Shown piece after piece: positions 14,793 to 21,920 of a stretch of DNA of 23,996 nt. Under the pieces are notes generated by a model. That model was not told the origin of the DNA. It saw nothing but the letters and a program-made list of their open reading frames with translations, and searched no databases. Source of the stretch: a virus. The position numbers were made by a program, and so were the translations under genes. The first letter of the stretch is position 1, and each line of letters opens with the position of its first letter. Location of the stretch: the IMG/VR virus record IMGVR_UViG_3300031337_000266, positions 1-23,996 of that record. The stretch is one strand, 5' to 3'.

Positions 14793-15003
14793 TAATTATT
14801 CTCCTCTGTTTGTCAGTTAAGAAATTCTTAAATATTATAAACCATTCGTTTAAAGAATGTTCTTGCTCTTTTTTTGATAAATACAATACAAACAAATCAT
14901 TGTATAAATCTCCTTTGTCCAAATAAGCACATTTAAGTTTATATGCATATGTGTTGGACAGGTATGACATTATTTCTTCAATTTGTTTATTTATGTTTTT
15001 CAT
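14743..15003 (-). CDS. Sigma-factor region-2-like small protein
   Basis: This 86-aa protein has a pattern like sigma-70 region 2: an N-terminal helix (IEEIMSYLSNTYAYKLKCAY), then GDLYNDLFVLYLSK at ~31-44, which parallels the DLxQExFLxL of region 2.2. A Trp/Phe-rich helix NEWFIIFKNFLTDKQRRIIN follows. There is no region 4, so it cannot be a complete sigma factor. It has its own promoter-like sequence directly upstream, with an unusually short leader and a weak ribosome site. A phage transcription co-factor or sigma-mimicking protein is one reading. A chance resemblance is possible. Confidence 0.4.
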   Translation of the reverse strand: MKNINKQIEEIMSYLSNTYAYKLKCAYLDKGDLYNDLFVLYLSKKEQEHSLNEWFIIFKNFLTDKQRRIINERKAVDKLRKEENTY

Positions 15004-15009
15004 ATCTCT

Positions 15010-15047
15010 TAACTATATTATACCATATTCTGTTATGCGAGTACGAC
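15010..15047 (-). promoter_or_regulatory. Promoter, copy A of a three-copy motif
   Basis: The -10 box TATAAT is at 15017-15022, inside GAATATGGTATAATATAG. It matches copy C (21921-21958) at 31 of 38 positions, including all 13 from the -10 box downstream. The -35 area (around 15042-15047) is less conserved. The start codon at 15003 is only about 14 bases from the -10 box, so the mRNA leader would be very short. Confidence 0.65.
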
Positions 15048-15048
15048 A

Positions 15049-15618
15049 TTATTTTTTGTTTTTTATAGTTGCTAAAACCAATACTATTGCATCTGCTTGA
15101 TCATTTTGGTCTACTTTAAATCCCTTGTCCTGTAACTGTTTTATAATCATTTTCTTTCTTTTAGCATAATTGCCATTTTTAAGTTTTTTCTGTCGATCAA
15201 TTTCTGATTTGTTCTTTTTTGTTGATTTAAGGTTATATTGTTTTTTCGCTTCCCTGATTTCTTTATTATAAGATGGTAAAGTAGTATTGATACCAACAAT
15301 TCGGCGAGCAGATGAGGCCATTATAATTTCTGTTGTAATGTTTTTAAAATAACATTCAACTATTACCCAGCCTCTTAATTCATTCAAAAGTTTAACTGTA
15401 GCAAAGTTGTTTTTCATGAATGTATCCTCAATAACTATAATATTTGGTTTTTCCCCATCTATTAATTTCTTAATTTTTTGTGCTTGGCATAACATAGCAG
15501 AAATGCCTTTTATTTTATTGGGCTTTTTGAAATTACCAAAACTCCATTTTTTAGATTTAGTCCCATATATTGCGTAACCTGTGGAGCTTGTGCTTATGTC
15601 TAATCCAATTATCTTCAT
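15049..15618 (-). CDS. RuvC-like Holliday junction resolvase
   Basis: This 189-aa RNase H-fold nuclease probably cuts branched DNA before packaging or during recombination. The acidic residues lie in the expected places: GLDISTSSTGYAI (Asp7), IIVIEDTF (Glu64) and DQNDQADAIVL near the C-terminus (Asp173, Asp176). Between ~120 and 155 there is a very basic stretch likely to touch DNA. Length is close to bacterial RuvC. Its start overlaps the stop of the Cas4-like gene by 4 bases (ATGA). The RecA-Cas4-RuvC order makes a recombination operon. Confidence 0.8.
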   Translation of the reverse strand: MKIIGLDISTSSTGYAIYGTKSKKWSFGNFKKPNKIKGISAMLCQAQKIKKLIDGEKPNIIVIEDTFMKNNFATVKLLNELRGWVIVECYFKNITTEIIMASSARRIVGINTTLPSYNKEIREAKKQYNLKSTKKNKSEIDRQKKLKNGNYAKRKKMIIKQLQDKGFKVDQNDQADAIVLVLATIKNKK

Positions 15619-16433
15619 TTGTTCACTTTTTTAGTTTTAGGGATTCTAAGTTTATATGCTTTGCCCGACAATACCTTTTCTGCGTTTGGCAAACAAGTCT
15701 GCCAATACGGACAATATAAATCCTGCCAAGGGTAGAATCCCCTACTGTCTGGTTTTCCAAACATTCTTGCAGGCAAATCTTCTTTTGTAGAGTTGATTAT
15801 TGTTCTAAAATTATTTGTAATGTTTTGTATTATTTTATCATCTCTTTTAACAATTTTTTCGGCCAACATACCATTATTCTTATTTATTGCAACAAAAAGA
15901 GCTTCTTTAAGATTTAAAGAGGCCATATAAGTATTTACTTGAGCAATATAACTATCATCTATATCTCCTTTTTCGAATTTTTTGAATCCATAATCACTCA
16001 TTGATTTTACTTCCAATAATGTTAGTTCTCCATTATTCATAATAAGCCCATCTGGATGGCCTGTTATAATTGTATCATCAACTGTAAATTTAACAGTTAA
16101 TTGTTTAAAGCCAGTCGCTAATAATTTAACTCCTGCCAATACGGCGATATCTGTTACAATTATTTCTACCAAATCGCCCATCCAAAATATTATTTTAGCC
16201 CTACCATCAATTTCTTTGCCTGCTACCTTATAACCATGATATTTATATGCTTGTTGGCGAGGACATTTACCTGCGCTTGAAAGTCTAAGGGTTTTTTCTG
16301 GCGATTTTTCATTATCACTCATAAATTGTCTTTGAAAAGTATAGCCTGCTAACTTTTCTACCTCATATTTTATACTATCATTTATAGTAAAATTTTTTGA
16401 ACTCAAATATTGATTAATTTTATCAACTACCAT
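15615..16433 (-). CDS. Cas4/RecB-like PD-(D/E)XK nuclease
   Basis: This 272-aa protein matches the Cas4/RecB nuclease plan. The catalytic core is GHPDGL (Asp128), LLEVKS (Glu141, Lys143) and the QVNTYM motif (Gln165, Tyr169). Cys57 in GKCPRQQAY and Cys241/Cys247 in CPYWQTC bracket it, as in iron-sulphur Cas4 proteins, but only three of the four expected cysteines are evident. The start is ATG with AGGAGA upstream; an in-frame TTG 11 codons earlier is rejected. It overlaps the recA-like gene by 11 bases. No CRISPR array or other Cas gene is in the window, so a recombination role, as an exonuclease feeding the RecA-like protein, is the better reading. Confidence 0.82.
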   Translation of the reverse strand: MVVDKINQYLSSKNFTINDSIKYEVEKLAGYTFQRQFMSDNEKSPEKTLRLSSAGKCPRQQAYKYHGYKVAGKEIDGRAKIIFWMGDLVEIIVTDIAVLAGVKLLATGFKQLTVKFTVDDTIITGHPDGLIMNNGELTLLEVKSMSDYGFKKFEKGDIDDSYIAQVNTYMASLNLKEALFVAINKNNGMLAEKIVKRDDKIIQNITNNFRTIINSTKEDLPARMFGKPDSRGFYPWQDLYCPYWQTCLPNAEKVLSGKAYKLRIPKTKKVNK

Positions 16434-17265
16434 TACTACTCTCCTTTTGTTTGAATCCACAATCAAAATAAAAATTTAGAGATAATTCAGATCCCATTTG
16501 TGAGCAACCAATTATTTTGTGTTTTTCTATCTTTATTACACTTTGAAAGCCAAGTATTTTTTTACCTTTTTTTGGCGCATTTGCTTTCATACCATGTCTA
16601 ATATTTAATATCAAAGAAGCCCAATGTTTTAAAGCATGCCCTCCGCTTAAACCCTGTCTTGTAAAAAATGTTCCGATACCTTGAGTTCTAGTCTGACCTA
16701 TAAATAAAAAACCTATTTTGGCCTTATAAACAAAACTTGCTGTTCTGCGTAAAAACTTTCCCATTCTTCGAGCTAATAACGCCATCTCATCTTTTTCCAT
16801 TGGTTTTTCAATACCTTTTTTGGTTTCATTTTCACCCAAAGGAGTTAAAGCCTGAACGCTATCAAGAACTATATAATTTACTAGTTTTTCTTTTGATAAT
16901 TTTATAGTAATATCCATTGCTGCCTCGGCATTATTAGGACTTATCAATATTAGTTTATCTATATCAACTTCCAATAACTTAGCATATTTTGGGTCAAATG
17001 AATGTTCTAAGTCTAGCAAGCAACATACTAATTTCTTTTTCTGTAATTCTGCTATTTGTGTATATGCTAGAGTAGACTTTCCAACACTTTCAGCCCCATA
17101 AATAATAGTAAAATTACCTCCCAATATACCCCCCCCAACAAAGTCATCTATCTCTTTTACCCCAAATGGTAAATGTGGTTTCTCTGGTTCATCCTTGGCA
17201 TAATAAACAGTATTTTTACCATACTTCTTGTTAAAATCTTGTAAAACATTCTTCAATTTACTCAT
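16423..17265 (-). CDS. RecA-like recombinase
   Basis: This 280-aa ATPase forms filaments on single-stranded DNA and promotes strand exchange. Walker A is GAESVGKST (residues 57-65). LLDLEHSFDP includes the catalytic Glu87, Walker B is YIVLDSVQAL (Asp135), and FLFIGQTRTQGIGTFF covers the DNA-binding loop. It is shorter than bacterial RecA (about 350 aa), lacking the usual C-terminal domain, as in many phage recombinases. The ATG at 17263-17265 has GGAG upstream. An in-frame TTG at 17286 is excluded because it coincides with the promoter -10 box. It starts the RecA-Cas4-RuvC operon. Confidence 0.9.
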   Translation of the reverse strand: MSKLKNVLQDFNKKYGKNTVYYAKDEPEKPHLPFGVKEIDDFVGGGILGGNFTIIYGAESVGKSTLAYTQIAELQKKKLVCCLLDLEHSFDPKYAKLLEVDIDKLILISPNNAEAAMDITIKLSKEKLVNYIVLDSVQALTPLGENETKKGIEKPMEKDEMALLARRMGKFLRRTASFVYKAKIGFLFIGQTRTQGIGTFFTRQGLSGGHALKHWASLILNIRHGMKANAPKKGKKILGFQSVIKIEKHKIIGCSQMGSELSLNFYFDCGFKQKESSNGS

Positions 17266-17285
17266 ACTATTATCTCCTATATTCA

Positions 17286-17316
17286 ATTATAACATATTAT
17301 AATGTGCCATATCCAC
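17286..17316 (-). promoter_or_regulatory. Promoter of the recombination operon, copy B
   Basis: The -10 box TATAAT is at 17286-17291 and GTGGAT is at 17311-17316. From GTGGAT to TATAAT it matches copy C at 25 of 31 bases, with the same spacing. A second TATAAT lies 12 bases upstream. The match between copies upstream of unrelated genes is the main support. It shows that the recA-like start must be the ATG at 17265. Confidence 0.7.
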
Positions 17317-17636
17317 TATTTCTTTATAATTCTAAAAAAATTATCGGCATCTATTATAATATATTTTTCCTCAAATTTATTTTCATATACCCAAAAAGGA
17401 ACCCTGTCACTATTTATTGGTATTTGATCTTTTAGGTGTTGTATAATAAGCCTATCCATAACTATATTTTTTTTATCTTTACTCTTACATTCTACAAAAA
17501 AATCTTTACTATAAATATCGCCTATTTCCGTTGAGTTCCCAGAACCTCTTGTTGGACGAGCAAACTTATCGCCAAACCCAATAAGTTTATTAGCAATATA
17601 TTGTTCTAATTTAGTTCCTTTTTCTTTTCTTGTCAT
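17316..17636 (-). CDS. PD-(D/E)XK endonuclease / resolvase-like
   Basis: This 106-aa protein has the compact core of Hjc-type and related phage nucleases. KGTKLEQYIANKLIGFG is the first helix with Glu, TRGSGNSTEIGDI holds the Asp, and FFVECKSKDKK carries the E-x-K catalytic pair. Archaeal Hjc and several phage endonucleases have this length and order. It may cut branched DNA alongside the RuvC-like protein, which would make two resolvase-type enzymes in one module. Its start overlaps the 24-aa frame upstream by 4 bases (ATGA). The promoter for recA begins at its stop. Confidence 0.75.
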   Translation of the reverse strand: MTRKEKGTKLEQYIANKLIGFGDKFARPTRGSGNSTEIGDIYSKDFFVECKSKDKKNIVMDRLIIQHLKDQIPINSDRVPFWVYENKFEEKYIIIDADNFFRIIKK

Positions 17637-17707
17637 TCTGGAATTACTCCTATCAGCCGATTGTTTGAAAAGTCTATTGACATAAAAAAATCATTTAATG
17701 TATTCAA
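17633..17707 (-). CDS. Possible 24-aa microprotein with TTG start
   Basis: This short frame encodes MNTLNDFFMSIDFSNNRLIG plus four residues. Its TTG start has AGGAGG 6 bases upstream, and its stop overlaps the next ATG (ATGA). It may simply be a leader that couples translation to the endonuclease gene. An internal ATG exists at codon 9 without a ribosome site. Confidence 0.4.
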   Translation of the reverse strand: MNTLNDFFMSIDFSNNRLIGVIPE

Positions 17708-17737
17708 ATTTAATCCTCCTACTTTTCAGTTTCTATT

Positions 17738-18019
17738 TTAAACATTATACCTTTTTCTCTTTGATTCTTTAATTCTTTTCTTTTTATTTTCTCTGATAGC
17801 TTCTTTTTTCTTTATACCTATGTCTATATTATTGTTATATCCATCTTTATTTTGAAGTTCCTCTTTTCTTTTAGCTTGCTTTTCTTGGTATTTTTTATCT
17901 TTAGCATACTTTTCACGTTCTTTAAGCCATTTGGTTTTACGGTATTTTTTATTGCGTTCTTTTAAGGTCTGATCTCTTTCGGTTCTTCTTTGAGTCTTGG
18001 TTCTTTTTGAATATGCGAT
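17738..18019 (-). CDS. Highly basic protein with apparent AUC start
   Basis: A 93-codon frame fills the otherwise empty stretch 17738-18052. It is strongly protein-like, with nearly half its residues Lys, Arg or Glu: QRRTERDQTLKERNKKYRKT, then helical Lys/Glu repeats and a basic end (KKKRIKESKRKRYNV). It contains no ATG, GTG or TTG. A perfect GGAGG stands 5 bases before an ATC at 18017-18019, and an in-frame TAA lies just upstream, so ATC is the only start that fits the ribosome site. A point mutation of ATG (a recent pseudogene) or a sequencing error are alternatives. The function is unknown; a DNA- or RNA-binding protein is suggested by charge alone. Confidence 0.5.
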   Translation of the reverse strand: MAYSKRTKTQRRTERDQTLKERNKKYRKTKWLKEREKYAKDKKYQEKQAKRKEELQNKDGYNNNIDIGIKKKEAIRENKKKRIKESKRKRYNV

Positions 18020-18052
18020 GTTGCCCTCCTTGCTTTAGAATATATTTATATT

Positions 18053-18283
18053 TTATTCTACTTCAAATACTTTGGTTTTAGACAAATGCATTATGATTTC
18101 CAATCCAAATATATATTGCAACTCTTTAATATCGGGAAGCCCGCCTGCTTTTTTGATATAAGTATTATATTCTTTTAATAATTTGTTATAGGTTTTAATA
18201 TCTATGTGCAAATCAGTTGAAATTAACCCGCTATTCATAAAAAATTCTTTTTGTAGGTCAAAAATTTTAGATATTATTTTCAT
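18053..18283 (-). CDS. Hypothetical protein
   Basis: This 76-aa frame starts MKIISKIFDLQKEFF, one base after the end of the previous stop context, with GAGG 5 bases upstream. The sequence has alternating hydrophobic and charged helices (TYNKLLKEYNTYIKKAGG). I do not recognise it. It directly follows the 70-aa coiled-coil gene and precedes the AUC-start gene, within a run of small genes. Confidence 0.6.
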   Translation of the reverse strand: MKIISKIFDLQKEFFMNSGLISTDLHIDIKTYNKLLKEYNTYIKKAGGLPDIKELQYIFGLEIIMHLSKTKVFEVE

Positions 18284-18496
18284 TCAAACCTCATTATCTA
18301 AATCTCCATAAAGTTCATATAATTCGTTGACTACTTTTAAGCTATTTTTAATCATTTTATTAATCTTTATATCATGTTTACGCATTAAAATATCAAGTTT
18401 CTTATGATGTTCTTTTCGCTCTTTAGCAATATCGGCAATCAAATACTTTACCTCATGTATGGTTTTATCAAATAAGTCAATGTTTTCTTTTTTCAT
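18284..18496 (-). CDS. Small coiled-coil protein
   Basis: This 70-aa protein is almost entirely charged helix (LIADIAKERKEHHKKLDILM then KINKMIKNSLKVVNELYELY), with heptad-like spacing. It overlaps the stop of the HNH gene upstream by 4 bases (ATGA). AAGGA lies upstream. Unknown function; it may be an oligomer or a partner-binding helix. Confidence 0.6.
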   Translation of the reverse strand: MKKENIDLFDKTIHEVKYLIADIAKERKEHHKKLDILMRKHDIKINKMIKNSLKVVNELYELYGDLDNEV

Positions 18497-19140
18497 TCAA
18501 AATCCTTTCTTTTTATCTTTTTATCTTTTGTCATATGAATCTTTATATGGCATGCACGGCATATTGTAATTACATTTTCATCAACAAAACATAATTTCGG
18601 ATGTTGTTTCCTTGTTTTTTTGTGATGAATACAATTGGCTTTTTTGTCGCAAATCTGGCAAGTATAATTATCTCTTTCTAATATTTTTTTTCTAAAATCT
18701 CTCCAAAAATGTAAATTAAATATTCTCCCTGAAATAATATCATCTTCTATAATATTTTTTATTTTGTTTGGCGGCGGTCTACCACACATATTTTTTATTT
18801 TTGATTTATTTATTTTCCAATTTCTTCCTGTACTATTGCTTGATTTTCCTGTTTTAGCATTTGACATTTTTTGTCTTACTATTGGAGATTTTAGTGTGAT
18901 TTTTAAATCATTAATTCGTTTTTTAAGTTTTTCTGGATGTCGTATATTATATAACCTTGTTCCTTCTGAGTAGTTTCTTATTTTTGTCTCCATAAAAATT
19001 AATACCTTGCGAATAGTCTCATAACTACAGTCCATTTCTTTAGCAATTTCTCGAATACTTAAATTCTTCAAATATAGTTCTTTTATTGTATTCCCCCACT
19101 TTGGATCAGTTTTAAGTTTTTTAGCAGTTAATATTCTCAT
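18493..19140 (-). CDS. Free-standing HNH homing endonuclease
   Basis: This 215-aa protein has two parts. Residues ~26-48 are a helix-turn-helix (LSIREIAKEMDCSYETIRKV), and residues ~65-107 resemble a NUMOD3-type DNA-contact segment. The C-terminal HNH domain (146-203) has a structural zinc site, Cys161/Cys164 and Cys194/Cys197, plus the active-site His pair IHH and the final HIKIH. This is the architecture of phage homing endonucleases. It is not within an intein or intron. It overlaps the RNA ligase stop (ATGA) and the next gene's start. It may have inserted between coupled genes without breaking the operon. Confidence 0.85.
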   Translation of the reverse strand: MRILTAKKLKTDPKWGNTIKELYLKNLSIREIAKEMDCSYETIRKVLIFMETKIRNYSEGTRLYNIRHPEKLKKRINDLKITLKSPIVRQKMSNAKTGKSSNSTGRNWKINKSKIKNMCGRPPPNKIKNIIEDDIISGRIFNLHFWRDFRKKILERDNYTCQICDKKANCIHHKKTRKQHPKLCFVDENVITICRACHIKIHMTKDKKIKRKDFE

Positions 19141-19883
19141 AATTTATTTAGTAAATAATCAGAACGTTTTATTTTCCCTAATATTCGTCTATAATTATTA
19201 GTATACAAACTTATTTTAGGTTTTAGTACAAACCCTTCCAAAAACATATCGTTTCCGTTTTCTTTTGCTACAACAGATTTAGGATATGTTTTGAAAAGCA
19301 AATCATATGCTTCCTCAAAAGTAGGGAAAGAATTTAATACACATAAGCGAGGAACAACCTTTAAACCAAGTTCTCTACAAACCTTATTTCTATCATCAGA
19401 TGATAACCAAGAATTGCCTATTCTAATATCAAAAACTCTAATATCTCTTTCGCCTTTAGATAAATAATTCTGCTTTTGAATCCCGTAACCATAGCACTCA
19501 GCAAATATAGTTATTTCGGGAAATTCGGTTCTCTCTTCTTTATCTTTTGGATTTGGAGTCTGAACAAAATTCTTTATATACCAATCTTTTATCTGCGCAA
19601 AATCTATCACTTCATCAATTGTTTGTCTAATATAATTATTATCTTTATAATCGGGTTGATTTGAAATCTCGTGTTGCCTGCCAAAATATCTATAATTAAT
19701 TCCGTCATTAAAATCATAGTTTATTTTTAAACTAGAGTTTGTTCCATCAATTTTTTCCTCAACAATAATGCTCTTTATCAAATTCAATGCTTGTATAGTA
19801 TGACTAGAATTGACCATTGGAGTAACATTTCTTTTGCCTGATTCCTCTCTTTTAAATATTGTGTAGATTTTCGGATAAAGCAT
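19137..19883 (-). CDS. Rnl2-type RNA ligase
   Basis: This 248-aa nucleotidyltransferase probably seals nicks in RNA. The motifs run in order: EEKIDGTNS with the adenylated Lys44 (motif I), IFAECYGYG with Glu129 (III), RVFDIRIGN (IIIa), EGFVLKPK at 216-223 (IV) and GKIKR with Lys237/Lys239 (V). It lacks the longer C-terminal domain of T4 Rnl2, so it is at the short end of the family. The ATG has AAAGGAG upstream and overlaps the end of the methyltransferase gene by 32 bases. Phage RNA ligases usually repair tRNAs cut by host anticodon nucleases together with a polynucleotide kinase, which is not seen here. Confidence 0.85.
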   Translation of the reverse strand: MLYPKIYTIFKREESGKRNVTPMVNSSHTIQALNLIKSIIVEEKIDGTNSSLKINYDFNDGINYRYFGRQHEISNQPDYKDNNYIRQTIDEVIDFAQIKDWYIKNFVQTPNPKDKEERTEFPEITIFAECYGYGIQKQNYLSKGERDIRVFDIRIGNSWLSSDDRNKVCRELGLKVVPRLCVLNSFPTFEEAYDLLFKTYPKSVVAKENGNDMFLEGFVLKPKISLYTNNYRRILGKIKRSDYLLNKL

Positions 19884-21420
19884 TTTTTACTCCTTTTATT
19901 CTCTGTTCTATTATAGCAATAGTACAATGCTGACTGCCAGAATGTCCAAATACACACAATTCCTGTTTTTCAAATCCTCTTACTTTTCCTAAAAATGTTG
20001 AGTGGTATCCAAGACTAATTACAATACCTTTAGGTTTTAAAATTCTTGGTAATTCATCAGCGATTAGTTTAAATTTGCTGGTATAGTTTCCTTTATACAT
20101 TTCAATAGATTTTCTATATGAATTCCCACACCAACAAGGCTTCCCGTTTCTTCTTATATAAATAATATGATTCGGGACTTCCACACAATATATTTTATCA
20201 TTATAGTCTATTTTTCTAATATATTTACCTATTTTCTTTTTTCTAATTAAGGGAAATCTTCTCTTTCTTGATAAATTGATTACATAACAACGTCCATGAT
20301 TTCCATTTATTTGTTGATTATAACACCGATAACCACACTTAAAAGCTATTTCCGACACATCATCTGCTAATTGTTTAGATGTAGTAGCATAACTTTTATG
20401 AGAATCCATATAATATCTTTTATACTTTTTGTTATATATATTTTTTCTACTTTGATGCCCATCGCCCAACATTAAACCTTCTAATAAAAATCCCAGTTGT
20501 TTCATAGATAAATTTTTTATATCTTTTGGAATAAATTTATCATTTGTCTTGCCAAATTGTTTTAAATAACTCCATAATTGTTTATTGTAAATAGAATATC
20601 CGTTTTTTTCTATATTATAATTATACCCTAAATCGTTTAACCATGATTGAATAATAATTCTATTTGGTTTTTTTGTTTGAGCAATTCTAATGCGATAATC
20701 TGTACCTTTAGTATCAACACATCCCTCCGCTAAATATAATCCTAAAAATCTTAAAAAATTAACCATTTTTATTTTTTTTGGTTTAGCATACATCTGATTA
20801 TATCTATTGTGTCGCACAAAAGAAACTTTTGGTAAAGTGAAGTATGTTTTATTCTCCCCTTTCCATTTACAATCAGTTTTAAAATTACAACCAAAATTTA
20901 ATTGTTGGGCTTCTATTAATTTAAAAACATTAGTTTTCCAATTTTTTCTGATATATAAATTATGATTTGGGGTTATCATTAAATCAATAGTTCCAGAAGC
21001 GATTTGTATCATTTTTCCTTTATATTTTTGGTTAATATAATTGGTTGGCTTTTGATATTCTAAATAGTTAGTCTTCGGATTTAATGTAGCCACTTTTTCA
21101 TTTCTCTCTAAATCTTTAAACAATTTCCAACCATTTTCAGTTAAAATTTCAGTATTTTTATCGTAGCAATATGGAGGGTCTAGTGTTATAGTATCAAACT
21201 TCTTACCGTCCCATTCTTTTACAAATACTAAAGCATCTTTGTGATATTCAGCCACCGCTTCATCATCTATGTCATTTCTAATTTCATTTAGATCTAATAG
21301 GGTTGTGCCTGCAAATAAATTTAAAACTAAACCCTTACTCCTATTTTCAACCCATTTCTTTATCTTTGGGCTTTCAAAAGTATATCGTCTTAAATTAGTA
21401 CTAATATATGTTAATTTCAT
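19852..21420 (-). CDS. DNA methyltransferase interrupted by an intein
   Basis: The host protein is a class I DNA amino-methyltransferase. The N-extein (residues 1-84) has motif I LVLNLFAGTT at ~31-40 and ends with LDPPY, the catalytic motif IV. The C-extein (434-522) begins SYRKSIEMYKG and includes a GIVISLGYHST strand. Mature size is about 173 aa, small but usual for phage enzymes. A 349-residue intein splits it directly after DPPY. Splicing must occur before the active site is complete. The start is a plain ATG with an AT-rich leader. The gene ends 32 bases inside the RNA ligase. It is the second methyltransferase in the window. Confidence 0.85.
   Translation of the reverse strand: MKLTYISTNLRRYTFESPKIKKWVENRSKGLVLNLFAGTTLLDLNEIRNDIDDEAVAEYHKDALVFVKEWDGKKFDTITLDPPYCYDKNTEILTENGWKLFKDLERNEKVATLNPKTNYLEYQKPTNYINQKYKGKMIQIASGTIDLMITPNHNLYIRKNWKTNVFKLIEAQQLNFGCNFKTDCKWKGENKTYFTLPKVSFVRHNRYNQMYAKPKKIKMVNFLRFLGLYLAEGCVDTKGTDYRIRIAQTKKPNRIIIQSWLNDLGYNYNIEKNGYSIYNKQLWSYLKQFGKTNDKFIPKDIKNLSMKQLGFLLEGLMLGDGHQSRKNIYNKKYKRYYMDSHKSYATTSKQLADDVSEIAFKCGYRCYNQQINGNHGRCYVINLSRKRRFPLIRKKKIGKYIRKIDYNDKIYCVEVPNHIIYIRRNGKPCWCGNSYRKSIEMYKGNYTSKFKLIADELPRILKPKGIVISLGYHSTFLGKVRGFEKQELCVFGHSGSQHCTIAIIEQRIKGVKNALSENLHNI
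20122..21168 (-). other. LAGLIDADG intein in the methyltransferase DPPY motif
   Basis: The intein spans Cys85 to Asn433, with Ser434 at +1. Block A is CYDKNTEILT and block B has TPNH. The endonuclease has two LAGLIDADG motifs, LGLYLAEGCV at ~226 and LEGLMLGDGH at ~313, so it is probably an active monomeric enzyme. The C-terminus is unusual: block G ends WCGN with Gly instead of the penultimate His, and the block F Asp is Cys412 (IYCVEVPNH). Ser at +1 and Cys at position 1 are kept. Such GN endings occur in some known inteins. Confidence 0.85.
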
Positions 21421-21429
21421 TTTATCTTT

Positions 21430-21906
21430 TTAATCCCACAAACTATTAAAGTATTTAACAAATAATTGCCATCCTCTGCTTATAATTTTTTCTTCTTTTT
21501 TTGTGCGAACCCTTGCTTCATCATCAACTTTTAGTTGAGTTTCAAAGCCAATAATCATTTGTTGTAAAATTGTTTCCCATTTTTTTAAAGTCATTTTTTC
21601 TTCATTAGGGCACCCATTAATTTCACTTTTTAATTGTTTCAATCCTCTAATAATAACATTTGCCAAGTAATAATCAAAACCCCAAACATCTCTCTGAGCA
21701 ACCCCATATCTTACTCGTTGATAATATGCCTTAATATCGTATAAGAAAAAATCTATGAAAGCAATATAAGTTCTTTTTATGCTATACCGCAAGTTTCTCA
21801 ATTTTAAGCGAATAGGATGATTTTCCTTAAACGCCCTTTCTTTCTCAATTAATTTTTTAATATAAGGTGAATAATCTGCGACTTCATTTTCTAATTTTTT
21901 ACTCAT
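21430..21906 (-). CDS. Conserved phage protein of unknown function
   Basis: This 158-aa protein contains RYGVAQRDVWGFDYYLANV then IRGLKQLK and a later KWETILQQMIIGFE. I recall similar R-D-x-W-x-x-D-Y-Y-x-A runs in many phage proteins without a known function. The N-terminal ~50 residues are charged and helical (RLKLRNLRYSIKRTYIAF is basic and hydrophobic). A strong AGAAGGAG and a good promoter lie upstream, so it opens a transcription unit. The next gene begins 10 bases after its stop. Confidence 0.6.
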   Translation of the reverse strand: MSKKLENEVADYSPYIKKLIEKERAFKENHPIRLKLRNLRYSIKRTYIAFIDFFLYDIKAYYQRVRYGVAQRDVWGFDYYLANVIIRGLKQLKSEINGCPNEEKMTLKKWETILQQMIIGFETQLKVDDEARVRTKKEEKIISRGWQLFVKYFNSLWD

Positions 21907-21920
21907 TATATTTCTCCTTC

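Noticed and set aside
15615-16433. CRISPR-Cas system suggested by the Cas4-like gene
   Set aside because: There is no array of repeats and no Cas1, Cas2 or effector gene. The neighbours are recombination genes.
17286-17286. TTG at 17286 as the recA-like start
   Set aside because: It overlaps the -10 box and lacks a ribosome site, whereas the ATG at 17265 has GGAG at good spacing.
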